A stretch of 64,000 nt of DNA. It comes from Sorex araneus. Lineage: Eukaryota; Chordata; Mammalia; Eulipotyphla; Soricidae. Positions within the stretch are counted from its first letter, which is position 1; each line of letters starts with the position of its first letter. Below the pieces are notes generated by a model. That model was given only the letters and a program-made list of their open reading frames with translations. It did no database searches and was not told where the DNA came from. The translations under genes and the position numbers were made by a program. The stretch is from positions 96,422,926-96,486,925 of the forward strand of contig NC_073306.1 in assembly GCF_027595985.1 (NCBI RefSeq), written 5' to 3'. Below are positions 54,070 through 64,000 of the stretch, one piece after another.

Positions 54070-57000
54070 GTCTATTATCTACAGACATTTGCAGGTCTAC
54101 TGAGGTTTGGGGCCCAGTACTGTCCACCTTCCTTCCCCTCCCCTTCCTTTCCTAGGGGGAGAAACAGAGTGTGTCCCGGGGTTTGCCTTCACCTCAGGAT
54201 ATGTGGGCAGCTGAACAGGTCCTTAAAATTGGGGCCTGTGGCTTGACACCCTGTGTTCTACTCACACACCTTCAGGAAGCAGCTGTGAGATCAGGACTAG
54301 TCCGGAGAGGGGAGGAGGGATGTTTCCACGGGAAGCCAGACTAGTTTTCCCTTCCTTTCTACACAAGACCCATGGAGCTGCTGTCGTCAACAACTCACCG
54401 ACACTCTCCTGCGCCGCCTCTTTTCCAGGAGTCAGGGTGAGTTTAAGCAAAAGCCTCTTGCTTGAAGCCATGCCCTCGTACTTTTATCCCCTCCATCTGG
54501 TGTGCGGCCTCGTGGGGCTGTGCAGCTATGCAGGAGGTGAGCAGTGGAATTCTTTAGATGATGACTTCTGAGGCCACATGCAGAGTCGGGGAGAGGGGGG
54601 AAGCAGGGAGAGCAGGGAGACTTAGGATGGATGGTGAAGTTTGCTCGGGGAGAAATCCTGACACCACCTCCTGACACCAGGCCAGCTCTTTCCATGAGGT
54701 TCTTCGCCTTGCTCAGGTGGGGGCCCACAGGAGGGAGCCGGAGCATCCCTGCTGTGCAGTAGAGGAGTCCCTGCAGTTTGCCCTTCTGCATCTTCACAGT
54801 GGGGGTACAGGAGTGGGAGAGGTGGGGCACGAGAGCTTGCACTCTCTAGCGAAACACATTCCAGGGGCAAACAGGGAAGGGTTCCCCTTGCATACATCCT
54901 CTCTTGGAGCTGCTTTGTCTCACTGTCCTAGAACTAAACACAAGTCCAGATTTTGAATTAGGGCAGGAGGAGGGGAAGAGAGCAGCAAAAGTTTTTGATC
55001 AAGTGAAAATCTGTTGGTCTGCCTCACCTTGCGGGGTTTCTCTGTAGGGTAGGGCGCTCCCAGCTCCGTTGAGATACATTGCTTTTCTCAGCTAGAGGTC
55101 CCAGGCCCTTTCCTAAGCTGTGAGTAGGCATCTGGCCTGTGGACAATGCTTACTTTCTCATTACATGCTTACTTTCTGAGCCCAGGGGTTGACAGCATTT
55201 TGAGTTAGGGCTCAAAGGAAAGTCTTAATAAATCCTCAAAAGCACAAAGCCTTCTAACTTTTCCTGGCTGCTTTTTAAGACTTCTCTCTGCCTATACATA
55301 AAAACAACTAGCTAAAATGAAAACAAAATCTTAAGTGTTAATTTGAAGAAGACAAAAAGACAAAGATGAGGAGCCAGAACTGATTAAACGTGCACCACTT
55401 AGCAGAGAGATCATTTGGTGGTGATAGTGGCAGGGAGGGGAAAAGAGAATCCTTAGCAGTTCCTTTCGTAAATTCTCCCTGAACGTATTCTACTGGTAGA
55501 TTTTACATCAATTTCTGTTCCAAAGGTGCTGGGCTCAGTTCCTCCAACCCCAGGTACCCATTGGACTTAGAGAAGAGCACAGATTTGTGCAGAACCCTTG
55601 GACTGGACCTAGCTGAGCCTGTCACTGTCCACATGGCCTTGGGCATGGCACTAGCCTCTCTGAACAGCACCTATACAATGAGAGTGATTCTTGTCCTGTG
55701 GGACGCTGTGATAATTATATGTGTATGCTAAAGTGCTTTTTTTTTTTTAAATAAATGTCACAATTATTCTTAGAGAAGTCCCACCTTTAAATGTGTTGGC
55801 CTGGATAGCCATGGATTAAACTATCTTCCTTTTCTTCTTTTCAGCTTAGCTCTTCTGTGCTGCTGACAGAGGTTGGTGGTATTGTAGTCATCAAATTTCA
55901 GCTCTGTTTTCAACTCCATCATAGACATATAGGCAGAATGGAAGGAACCAAAGGCAACATGTAAGCTCAGACAACACTGGAGCAGGGTCCCAGGGACAAT
56001 GCTTATGTTGCTTTCTCAGATCTAGGATGAGTAAACTGTTAAGTAAATGATTTGCCCCAAAGATGTCCAGAATGAGACGTGGAGTAACATGCTTATAAAC
56101 TGGTTATCTTCTATCCCTTTGACTTTGGAGGTCAGGGATAGCCATACAGTGACATCCTACTGGCCACTGCCTGAAACCTGCCAGTCACCCAAAGAGAAAA
56201 TCAGCTTCCGAGAAAGCTTGGTGCAGTGCAGCCCCAGGGCTCGCTCCCTTATTAAAGCCGCTGTCTCCCCACACTGGCTCCTCACTCCCGAGGGCGTCTC
56301 CGTACCCCAGAGCGACCCTTTTTCTAGCCAGGGACCAGAACAGCAGGTCGTGAGGAGCTGGCTTGGTGAGGCTGCCTCAGCACCCTGGTGTGCGAGTCAC
56401 AAACCTCACCTTCTCCAGGGCAGTGGACATTCTCCTCTGCCCCCCCGACATTCTTCTGTCTCAGCCACTCTGCCCAGGTGGTCATTTTTCCTGCCACCTG
56501 ATTCTCTCTGTGACCCTGGGAGTGCCGGGCCCCCACACCAAACAGCTGCTGTTGTGTGTACGGATAATGGAAACTGGAACAGTCCCCATGCCACCTGTGC
56601 CCCTGCTGTGGTGTTGGAGGGGGGTGACTAAACCCTCGCTCTTAGTTTATGGGTGGGGAGAGGATCCCTAGCACTCGCACACAGCTGGAGAGAATCTCCA
56701 CGTCCACATGTGTGCCACACATGTGTTCATGGCTGTGGCCATGCAGAGGCTGACGAGGAAAAGCAGCCTTTCTCCCTTGGTTTCCAGCTTCACTCTGAGT
56801 TTGCCCCACCCCCGGCAGAGCAAGCAGTTCCTGAGTGGAGGGCAGGGGCAGAGGCCTCTTCCAAGGCCATCAATAACCAGGTGTGAGCCCCAGGTCTCTG
56901 TGTAATGTGAAGCTCTCCCGTATTTCATTTCTGCACCCAGGGGGGCCCTGCAGGATTGCTTGTGGAGAGCTCTGTGTCTGGCACCTCTCTCCAGGGCCCA

Positions 57001-57445
57001 GTCCAGGGTCCCCCCGACCTGCCCAGGAATGCACCACATTGTTCTCCTGTGCCGTAATTTGGCTCCAGACCGGGCTGACGGCCTCACAGGGATGAGAAAC
57101 AGACTCTCCCTGGTGTCCTCTTGGGCTTCTGCCTTCTGACCAGGAGGGCATTTAAATAAAACCCCTAGAAAGGCTTGGAGTGGGGCTGGAATATCCTGAT
57201 GGTTCAATGTCTTTAGCAGATCTGAGGATTTGGCCAGGGCACCAGTGATAGATATTCTTGCTCGGTGGGGTGAATGGAAGTGAGGTGTGGGAGTGACTCA
57301 GACTGCAAAGCTTCCTAACAACCCTTCGCCCAGACAGTGCTTGATTCTTCTAATTAATCTGAAGCCTCTGTTGTCCTTTTCCCAGCTTCATTCTGAGGAA
57401 GAGCATGGGTTAGTGCTGTTGTTCAGGGCTAGCTGTAATACAAGT
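54070..57445. other. SINE-poor, GC-richer intergenic block with one MIR
   Basis: A 3.4-kb stretch without L1 or SOR copies. A MIR lies near 55615-55735 (GGCACTAGCCTCTCTGAACA, CAATGAGAGTGATTCTTG). Short open frames at 54320, 56047 and 56668 have no recognisable product and no supporting splice pattern. Possible WNT2B downstream regulatory DNA, but nothing here proves it. Confidence 0.4.
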
Positions 57446-57451
57446 CAGCTC

Positions 57452-57810
57452 TGGGGGCCAGAGAGACACTACAGCAGGTGAGGCACTTATTTGCAACTGA
57501 CTCCTGTTCTGTCCTTGGCACTGCATGTGGCCCGAGCACAGAGCCAGGAGTAGTAAGTGCTGAGCACTGCTGAATGTGACCAAAACACACATGCACACAC
57601 ATACACATGAACTTGGCATTTTTCTATAGGGCTTGGTTAAGGCTGGCATTCTTTTTGTATGGGAGCTATACCCTGTGGTGCTCAGGGGCCACTCACATGG
57701 GGTTCATCCCCCTGCAGACTGGGGGACTGCGGTGCAGTGCCAGAATCAAACTTGGGCCTCCCGCTGCGAGGCATGAGTTTCAGCTCATTGAGCTACCTCC
57801 CCACCCAGGC
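57452..57810. mobile_element. Two old SINEs, opposite strands
   Basis: A forward copy at about 57452-57600 (CAGAGAGACACTACAGCAGG) and a reverse one at about 57655-57810 (GAGCTACCTCCCCACCC end). Confidence 0.65.
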
Positions 57811-58269
57811 TGGCGTTCCTCTACGTGAGAGAGCCTGGCTGCAGGCTGTGTGGACAACGTACTTCAGCGTACTTGATCCTAAAAAAGGATTGAGGCTTTT
57901 AAGTTAACATTGTATGTAAATAGCACTTTCTGCAATGCTCTGTACTAAAATTGAACACAAAACTAAAAGGAATGAGGACCAAAAGGAAGGAGTTGAAAAG
58001 GGGAAAGAGGCAGAGACCCCACTGGTCTGCTGAAAGGAGGTGGGATGGAAAGGGAGGGATGAGACAGTGAAGAAGGACAGCAGGACTCGATGGAGTCTTG
58101 ACTGCACCAAAAAAGTTCTCATTTTGCTGCTTGTTCCAAATAAATTAGTTTCTGTTTGCATAGTGCAGAATGGATGCCAGGTGTCGAACGCCAGCCGGAA
58201 TGCAGAAGCAAGCTAAAGGAGTTAAGAGGGAAAATGAATTCTTGGCCATCATTCTTGGCATTGCTTTGC

Positions 58270-58442
58270 TGTTGCCTTTGATTGTTTGGGCCACACCAAG
58301 CTATAACTCGGGGCTGAGTCCTGACTCTGTGCTCAGGGTCACTTGTGGAGGGGCTCAGGGGACCATGTGTGGTGCCAGGAGTCCCAGCTCATCTGAGTGC
58401 ATGGCAAACACCTTATCTGTTGAACTATCTCTCTAGCCCCAG
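58270..58442 (-). mobile_element. Old SOR-type SINE
   Basis: TTTGGGCCACACCAAGCTAT and ACTATCTCTCTAGCCCC. Confidence 0.75.
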
Positions 58443-58449
58443 GGCCATC

Positions 58450-59620
58450 ATTCTTTCTTGGGATCATATAGGCTCAGATGAACCTCTTTTCTCCTGCCAT
58501 CCACTTCACTTTTCAAGCTTCTCATTCTCTGGATAGCTTTGCTTTTCTCTTAACCATGTATAGGAAATTGCAAAACTTGCGTCTTGATGAGCTAAAATTT
58601 GGAGCTCCGGGAAAACAAGGAGCACTCTAAGAGCCAGAAGACACCCCCCCCCTTTTCCCACAGGGTAAGAGGCAAGACCAGAAAGGGTCGTGAAGCCTAG
58701 GTAGATTCACACCAAAATCAGTTGATTTTCCATGGGCAGCCTCTGCCGTCACTGCGGTGGATCTGAGGTGTTCTCGAGAGGCCCGGAGCTGACAGGGACT
58801 TTGAATGCAAGGCAGCACCAGCCTGTAAAGTCACTCTGCTCCTTTCTTAAGTTCAGACTATGGCCACTTACCTTCCTGCCACCCCACAGCTTTCCTCCTC
58901 TTAATTTCAGCTCAAGATGTCAGAAGTTCTTCACTTCTCCGCCCGCTCCCCCTCCCTAATCCCACCATTGGCTCATCAGTTATCCAGTTGCCTCCACTCT
59001 GCAAGGAAGACATTCCCCTGGTCTGACTCACTCCATCCCTTTTCTCCACAGGAATCCCCTCACCACAGACCACAAGGGCTCTGACTAGCTCATGTTTTGT
59101 GTTAATGGATGTGAAACCGGAGTGAACCCCCTCACCAAAAAAAAAAAAAAAAACACCCTAAACTCTCCCACACAGGTCTTGGCAGGTTACACAAATATTA
59201 GTCCTATCATCTAAATAAATCTGCCCCATGGCCCAGGGCTATGGCTCCCTCATCTCTTTTGTTTCCTACGCAGAGTGAAGCAGCTCCACAAACATGCTAG
59301 CACCCCAAAAGATGCTGGGGAGCAACTTAGGAATGGAGAGGGGGCTATCCCCAGAATTCCTTGGATAGGCCGAGTCTCCTGACCCCTCATCTGCTGTCAG
59401 TACCTGTTGGGCAGAGAGGAGTCCTGAGGAGCAGACAGCAGTTAGAGCCGACAGTAAGAGGGTGCTGGCTGGAGTTTAGGGCATCATTAAAACACAACAT
59501 CTGAGGAAAGTTTTTGCTTTCTTTTTACAGTGAAGAGGCAGAGATCAGGTCATTAGAGTATCTTGCTTAACATGTGATACCAGTGAGTGGCTTAACTCTG
59601 ATTTTAACCCATCTGTCATT
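58450..59620. other. Intergenic single-copy sequence
   Basis: No gene or clear repeat; an (A)18 run at about 59140. Confidence 0.45.
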
Positions 59621-59634
59621 TACTGTAGATTTTT

Positions 59635-59820
59635 TTTTTTTTTTTTTTTTTTTTTGCTTTTTGGGTCACAACCAGCGATGCTCAGGGGTTACTCCTGGCT
59701 TTGCACTCAGGAATTACTCCTGGCGGTGCTTGGGGGACCATATGGGATGCCGGGGATGGAACCCGGGTCAGCCGCGTGCAAGGCAAATGCCCTACCCGCT
59801 GTGCTATCACTCCAGCCCCC
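59635..59820 (-). mobile_element. SOR SINE
   Basis: Long poly(T), near-consensus reverse body. TSD TACTGTAGATTTTT at 59621-59634 and 59821-59834. Confidence 0.95.
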
Positions 59821-60221
59821 TACTGTAGATTTTTAACAAGTCAGTAGAACAGACTTGTTCTACTGAAATATCAAACACAGCAAGATGTAACCACTGTCCT
59901 ATGTGACAGAAAATGGAGGATATGTCTAATATATAGTTGTACACACAAATGTATATATGTATATATGTATGTAAATGTAGGACGTCACGGTCTAGGGAGG
60001 GAGTTCCTAGGCCCTGCCATCGAGTTTACAAAGCCCGTTCTGTCTAGGGGCTCTGCTGCTGCATGGCAGTGATGGGGAAGGCACTCACCATTACTTATCT
60101 CCTACGTAAGCCAAACACAGAGTGAATGGTGACAGCCAAGAGTCACAAAGTAGAGATCTGTCAAATAATGGGGGCAAGGTTGCCTTCAAAGCTCTTTACC
60201 GCTTGGCACAAGCCTGAGCTC

Positions 60222-60227
60222 TTTATT
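60222..60227 (-). terminator. WNT2B: Candidate WNT2B poly(A) signal
   Basis: AATAAA on the - strand, 1.1 kb beyond the WNT2B stop. It is the nearest canonical hexamer I noticed; use is unproven and the 3' UTR may be longer or shorter. Confidence 0.3.
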
Positions 60228-60402
60228 CTCTACAGCCCCGGGCTCCTGCTCCTGCTTCAAAGACTCCTAAAAAATCACCAATGATTTCCACCCTGCCTTT
60301 ATAGCCAGTGATCAGGACTGCTTCCCTCCCCCACCCTCCATCAGTCACATTCCTTTTACTGTTTCCTACACCTGCCGACCACAAGAAAATAATACATTCA
60401 GG

Positions 60403-60585
60403 GAAGAGACAGTATAGCAGGCAGAGCATGTGCCATGCACACAGCCCACCCAGGTTCAATTCCTGCACCACATAAGGACCCCTATGCCCCTCCAGGAGTG
60501 ATCCCTGAACACAGTCAGCAGTAAGCCCTAAATGCTGCCAAGTGTGTCCCCCAAATCGAAACAAAAAAGCATTGAAAAAAAAAAA
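60403..60585 (+). mobile_element. Diverged SOR-type SINE, antisense to WNT2B
   Basis: AGAGACAGTATAGCAGGCAG head, GGTTCAATTCCTG B box and poly(A). It would lie in the WNT2B 3' UTR if the 60222 signal is used. Confidence 0.78.
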
Positions 60586-61311
60586 AACAAGGTCTAGGCA
60601 GACCTAAATAAATCTCTCCCAGGAGTGTTGTTAGGCCGAGGAACTGTGCCATGCCATGTGAACACACTGGAACAAAAAAGGCAGCACTGTCCGACATAAA
60701 GAAAAACCAAAGGAATGATGGAAGAGAATATATGTTTGTATAGTTATATAACTTTTTCCTCTATAAAACACAGCGATTCATAAACATGAGCATGTGAATG
60801 GAACCGTGTCCGCCATGGCAGCTCTTATATCACAATCCCAGTTTCTTGATAATGGAAGAATGTTGGAGCCTCAGAGTTCTGCTTGGGACAGCAGCAGTGG
60901 GACATGGTTTCATCTCTCTTCTGTCTATCTTTAGCCAGATCGGAGCATGAAGAAGCTCTCTCCGGGTACCCTTCCTCCTGCACACATGAGTGCCAAGAAG
61001 GCCATGCAGGGAAGAGGGAACATGGGCTGGACTGTGCGTTAGTGTGACTCACGTTACTCTGAAGACCCCCTACCTCATCCACACTCCCTTCTAACCTGCA
61101 GTGGGGGAGTCGGAGCCATTCCATTCCTCACATCCCCTGTCAACAACTTCCCAGGGCTAAGTCAGGACACCAGAGTCACCCCTGGACCACTCTTGAGTCC
61201 TTCAGTAGAAGCTGTGGCAGCCCATGGCGAGGGTGGCAGAAGGTGTGCATGCAAAGATCTCGTGCTTCTGAGTCAGGTTTGCAGTGGCGGGCGTGTGAGT
61301 TTTCCGTAGGC

Positions 61312-61541
61312 TCAGGTCTGGTCCAACCATTCTGCCTTCTTGGGGGCCTTGCACGTGTGGACGTCCACAGCGTTCCTGCACTCCTTGCACCTCACAGCAC
61401 AGCACCAGTGGAATTTGCATTCACACTGGGTGACACGGGTAACTCGAGTCGTGTCATACCCTCGGCCACAACACATGATCTCACAACCGTCTGTTCCTTT
61501 CGATGTCTTGCTACAGACCCGGCCTGCAGTACCCAGGGAAC
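61312..61541 (-). CDS. WNT2B: WNT2B terminal coding exon
   Basis: Encodes the last 75 residues of a Wnt ligand, from [20 protein letters not shown] to [12 protein letters not shown], with TGA at 61312-61314. The - strand acceptor (CTGCCCTGATGCAG) ends at 61542; the exon begins by completing a Gly codon. Eleven cysteines, including CCGRGYDT and CKFHWCC, mark the Wnt C-terminal disulfide-rich domain that contacts Frizzled. The KKAEWLDQT ending identifies WNT2B rather than WNT2. WNT2B is a secreted, lipid-modified activator of canonical Wnt signalling. Upstream exons lie beyond 64000. It is convergent with ST7L, as in other mammals. Confidence 0.96.
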
Positions 61542-62041
61542 CTGCATCAGGGCAGAGTGAGAACCAAGTTAGCTTCCCTTCAGCTACTCTGAGCTCTCTC
61601 CCCACATCCTCTGACGAAACTACAGAAAATCCCATTTCCTGGAAATACACTCACTAGCCAAAATGACCGTGCTTCACTCTGGCCTTTCTCCCACCCCCAG
61701 AACTCCCCTGAGGCTGCTGACTTCACCTGCAGTCTCCCCTTTCCCGCCACATCTCCACATTCCTTTAAGCCAGCCTTGAGAGCTATTTTATGTAGGACAC
61801 TTTCCATAATAAACTATTTCCAAAGTGTGAAATTGTACCCCTCAAACATATGCAATATCATGAGCCAAAGTTACCTCAATAAAAAAAGAAAAAGTTTAAA
61901 AAAACAACACAACCTATAATTTATCGTTTCCAAGAAGTCTTGCCACAGCTCGGATCCTGCTGTCCTGTGTGCGCATTTTGGGCCCTTTGTTGACATTTTA
62001 TTAAGTTGGGCTGCATAGGGCAGTGGGATGGTGAGATGACT
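61542..62041. other. WNT2B intron sequence
   Basis: Single-copy; no further WNT2B exon recognised. An A-rich stretch (about 61875-61910) is a possible old retroelement tail. Confidence 0.45.
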
Positions 62042-62158
62042 ATTAAAAGTATGGATGCAACATCAGATTGTCTTGGGTTAAATTCCAGTTCTGCTGGGTT
62101 TTAGCTGAGTGAGTTAGCCAGTTGTTTACAGTCTCTCTGGGCTTTAGTTTTCTCCTGT
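62042..62158 (+). mobile_element. MIR split by a SINE
   Basis: TGGGTTAAATTCCAGTTCTG, GAGTTAGCCAGTTG and CTCTCTGGGCTTTAGTTTTC follow MIR order; it continues at 62311-62350 after the SINE. Confidence 0.7.
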
Positions 62159-62170
62159 GAAAATAGGCAT

Positions 62171-62310
62171 ATGGGGCTGGAGAGATGGTACAACGGGTAA
62201 CCTAGGTTTGATCCTTGGCACCACTGAGCCATGCCAGGAGTGGTCCCTGAGTGCAGAGCCAGGAGTAAGTCCTGAGCGCAGCTGGGTGTGGTCCAGAAAC
62301 AAAGCAAAAA
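62171..62310 (+). mobile_element. SOR-type SINE inside a MIR, B-box region shortened
   Basis: GGGGCTGGAGAGATGGTACA head and GAGCCAGGAGTAAGTCCTGA body. TSD GAAAATAGGCAT at 62159-62170 and 62311-62322. About 30 bp of the head between the A and B boxes is missing. Confidence 0.9.
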
Positions 62311-62727
62311 GAAAATAGGCATGATTATAGAACTTATCTCCACAGATTGTTCTGTTATCTCTGTTCAATTGAGAGGGTTAACCGATTAGCACACTGGAGG
62401 CCTACCCCTAAGGAATTCCTAAAGAATTCCTTGCCTTACCCCGAGAAGACAGTGGGAACACCCAAGGAGAGGCTATCTCCTGCACAGAGGATACACATGA
62501 CTTCATTCTCACTGATCTTAGCAAAGACACCCTGCCAACAGATAGGCATTCGGGAAGGGATGGATCCTAGAGCATCTTGTGCTATCCTTATCCAGAAATG
62601 GTAAATACCTAGCCTGGGGTTACAAAATGGGAAATCAATTCAGTGATTCCTGCACATGCAGATTTGAGAAGACATTGCTAAAAATCTTACAGTTTAGAAA
62701 TTTCATCAATTTAACATTTATTCTTGA

Positions 62728-62810
62728 GATTGGAGCTTATAGCTCATGTAAGAGTACATGGTTTGCATGTTTGAGAGCCTGGCTTAGATCCCCAGCACAA
62801 CCACATATAC
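62728..62810 (+). mobile_element. Old tRNA-type SINE
   Basis: TATAGCTCATGTAAGAGTAC (A-box-like), GGCTTAGATCCCCAGC (B-box-like); related to 12541. Confidence 0.45.
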
Positions 62811-63000
62811 ACAAGCAAAATATGTATTGTATATGTACATATTAGTACGATGGAACGTAGACATAACATAAGAACATTACATATAATCGAGGTATATGCA
62901 AGGCTTTTGTTTGTTTTCAGTGACAGGAGTTTAAATCCAAAGTGTAGGAGATCACTGCTTGAGTATGGACTGACCAGCTCTGCTTTTTACATAGTACATA

Positions 63001-63112
63001 ATAGCACTGTAGCACTGTTGTCCCATTGTTCATCGATTTGCTGGAGCGGGCACCAGTAACGCCTCTATTGTGAGACTTGTTGTTACTGTTTTTGGCATAT
63101 CGAATACCTCTC
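63001..63112 (-). mobile_element. RTE-tailed SINE, 5'-truncated
   Basis: Reverse copy: the tail complement is GTCCCATTGTTCATCGATTT and TGCTGGAGCGGGCACC, then the 3' half of the leader-derived body (TTGTTACTGTTTTTGGCATA). The head is missing. Confidence 0.85.
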
Positions 63113-64000
63113 AAGTGCTATTGTGTACTCTACCATGTAAGTTACTAGCTAGATGTATTTAAAATTTCCTTGGGCAAATCCTCAGGTACCTGGAAAGCAT
63201 CAGTGGAGAACATTTTTCTCACTACAGAAAACTCAGCCGGATGCGGCTGCTTTGGAAGGGGTTCTTAGTTCCATGCTCCTTTCTAGGAGGAGAGACCCTT
63301 CGAATTCCAGGTCTCACTTTGGGTTTTATGATTTTATGCCTCTGAGAAAAACCAACAGGCGTGGGGCCATCTTCCCAAGCTCCAAAGATCTGCGCACAGA
63401 TGCACAGGCATCCATGTTCCTTACAGAATGATCCGAGGCCTTTGGAGAGCTGCTCTCCAGACTGTCCCCAGTGCAATTGGCCCACCTGATGACAGGGAAT
63501 CCCTAGGTGAATCCAGACCCTCCTGGGCCAGCACACAAACTATTTCCTCTGCCTCTTGGGTTGAGCCCCACCCTCTTTCTGTGCCAAGTCTTGCTCCGAG
63601 CCACTTGACTCTCCAGGAACAGCAGTGCTGGTGAAAACAAACAGTCCCAAAGAAGCTGAGGTTGCCTGGCTCCTCCTCACCCACGTCCTGATGACAGAGC
63701 GGAGCCTGGCAGCCCATGAAGAGCTGGGCAGCATGCAGTTCTGGTCCTAACTGGACCAGAACCTCTCTGGGCCTGAAACAGGAGCAGAGGTGGCAACGCA
63801 TTCCCATTCTTTGGGAGACTATTTATTTTTATCATCTTCCAGCATCCCCAAGGTACCGCCATTATCCGGGCTGCAGAGTGAGGCTCTGCCACCTCCTGCC
63901 AATGTTCGCCATTGGTGAGGATCTCCTCTGTCCTCACTTCCCCTACTCCCACTCCAGAACCTTGGATGGTAGCGAGGCGGTCCTCACAGCCGCCCTCTCC
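63113..64000. other. WNT2B intron sequence
   Basis: Single-copy, GC-richer toward the end. Open stretches on both strands (63153-63952) show no Wnt motifs and no recognisable family. Confidence 0.45.

Noticed and set aside
54421-54550. Possible alternative ST7L exon (acceptor-like TTTTCCAG before 54429, donor-like GAGGTGAGC near 54534)
   Set aside because: The phase-0 reading does not resemble any ST7-family C-terminus I know and no poly(A) site follows closely.
56047-56631. 194-codon + strand open frame in the intergenic block
   Set aside because: Antisense frames are open as well, no domain or codon pattern is recognisable, and no promoter or splice context was found.
63222-63952. Possible upstream WNT2B exon on the - strand
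   Set aside because: None of the expected Wnt motifs (for example the CHGVSGSC-type serine loop) appears in any frame.
1-64000. CRISPR arrays, operons or other prokaryotic systems
   Set aside because: Spliced exons, SINEs, L1s and LTRs show this is mammalian nuclear DNA; tandem repeats here are microsatellites, a minisatellite or promoter monomers.

Overview
This window is nuclear DNA of a placental mammal, almost certainly a shrew (Sorex). It is dominated by an abundant tRNA-derived SINE with an A-rich tail (the SOR-type shrew SINE; A box TAGCACAGCGGG, B box GGTTCGATTCC). It also holds many 5'-truncated L1 copies with G-rich 3' UTRs and old MIR pieces, and it carries an RTE-1-like LINE of the nematode type that I recall being reported in the common shrew. 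Bacterial-style features (operons, RBSs, CRISPR) are absent.

Two protein-coding genes converge. On the + strand are the last three coding exons of ST7L (16969-17119, 20783-20875, 36173-36351), with intact phases, GT/AG sites and a poly(A) signal at 36521. On the - strand is the terminal coding exon of WNT2B (61312-61541). Everything left of 16969 appears to be ST7L intron. About 25 kb separates the ST7L poly(A) signal from the WNT2B stop codon. The tail-to-tail ST7L/WNT2B order is that of the mammalian 1p13-type locus and rules in ST7L/WNT2B over the paralogous ST7/WNT2.

Region by region: (1) 178-4139 is one near full-length RTE insertion, bounded by a 14-bp target-site duplication (TSD), with a 5' inversion of twin-priming type and with a later L1 tail and a SOR SINE nested in it. 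(2) 4.2-12.5 kb is a pile of L1 and SINE insertions, including an L1 with an apparent 3' transduction (7319-8139) and a TSD-bounded chimeric retrocopy headed by L1-promoter-like monomers (11308-12473). (3) 15.9-36.5 kb holds the ST7L exons, RTE-tailed SINEs, several L1s (one with 409 open codons of ORF2) and a 1295-bp solo LTR with a 6-bp TSD. (4) 36.9-48.9 kb is intergenic and contains two TSD-bounded ORF-less elements in which promoter-type tandem monomers are joined to an L1 3' UTR, plus an IAP-like 362-bp solo LTR inside a SINE. (5) 48.9-64 kb is mostly single-copy DNA ending at WNT2B.

The most interesting system is the RTE and its SINE. A second SINE family in the window has the same tRNA-like head as SOR. 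Its body matches the RTE 5' leader and its tail matches the RTE 3' end. This suggests that a horizontally acquired LINE was captured into, and now mobilises, a host SINE family. All identifications come from reading the sequence and from recalled family knowledge; no alignments or searches were run.
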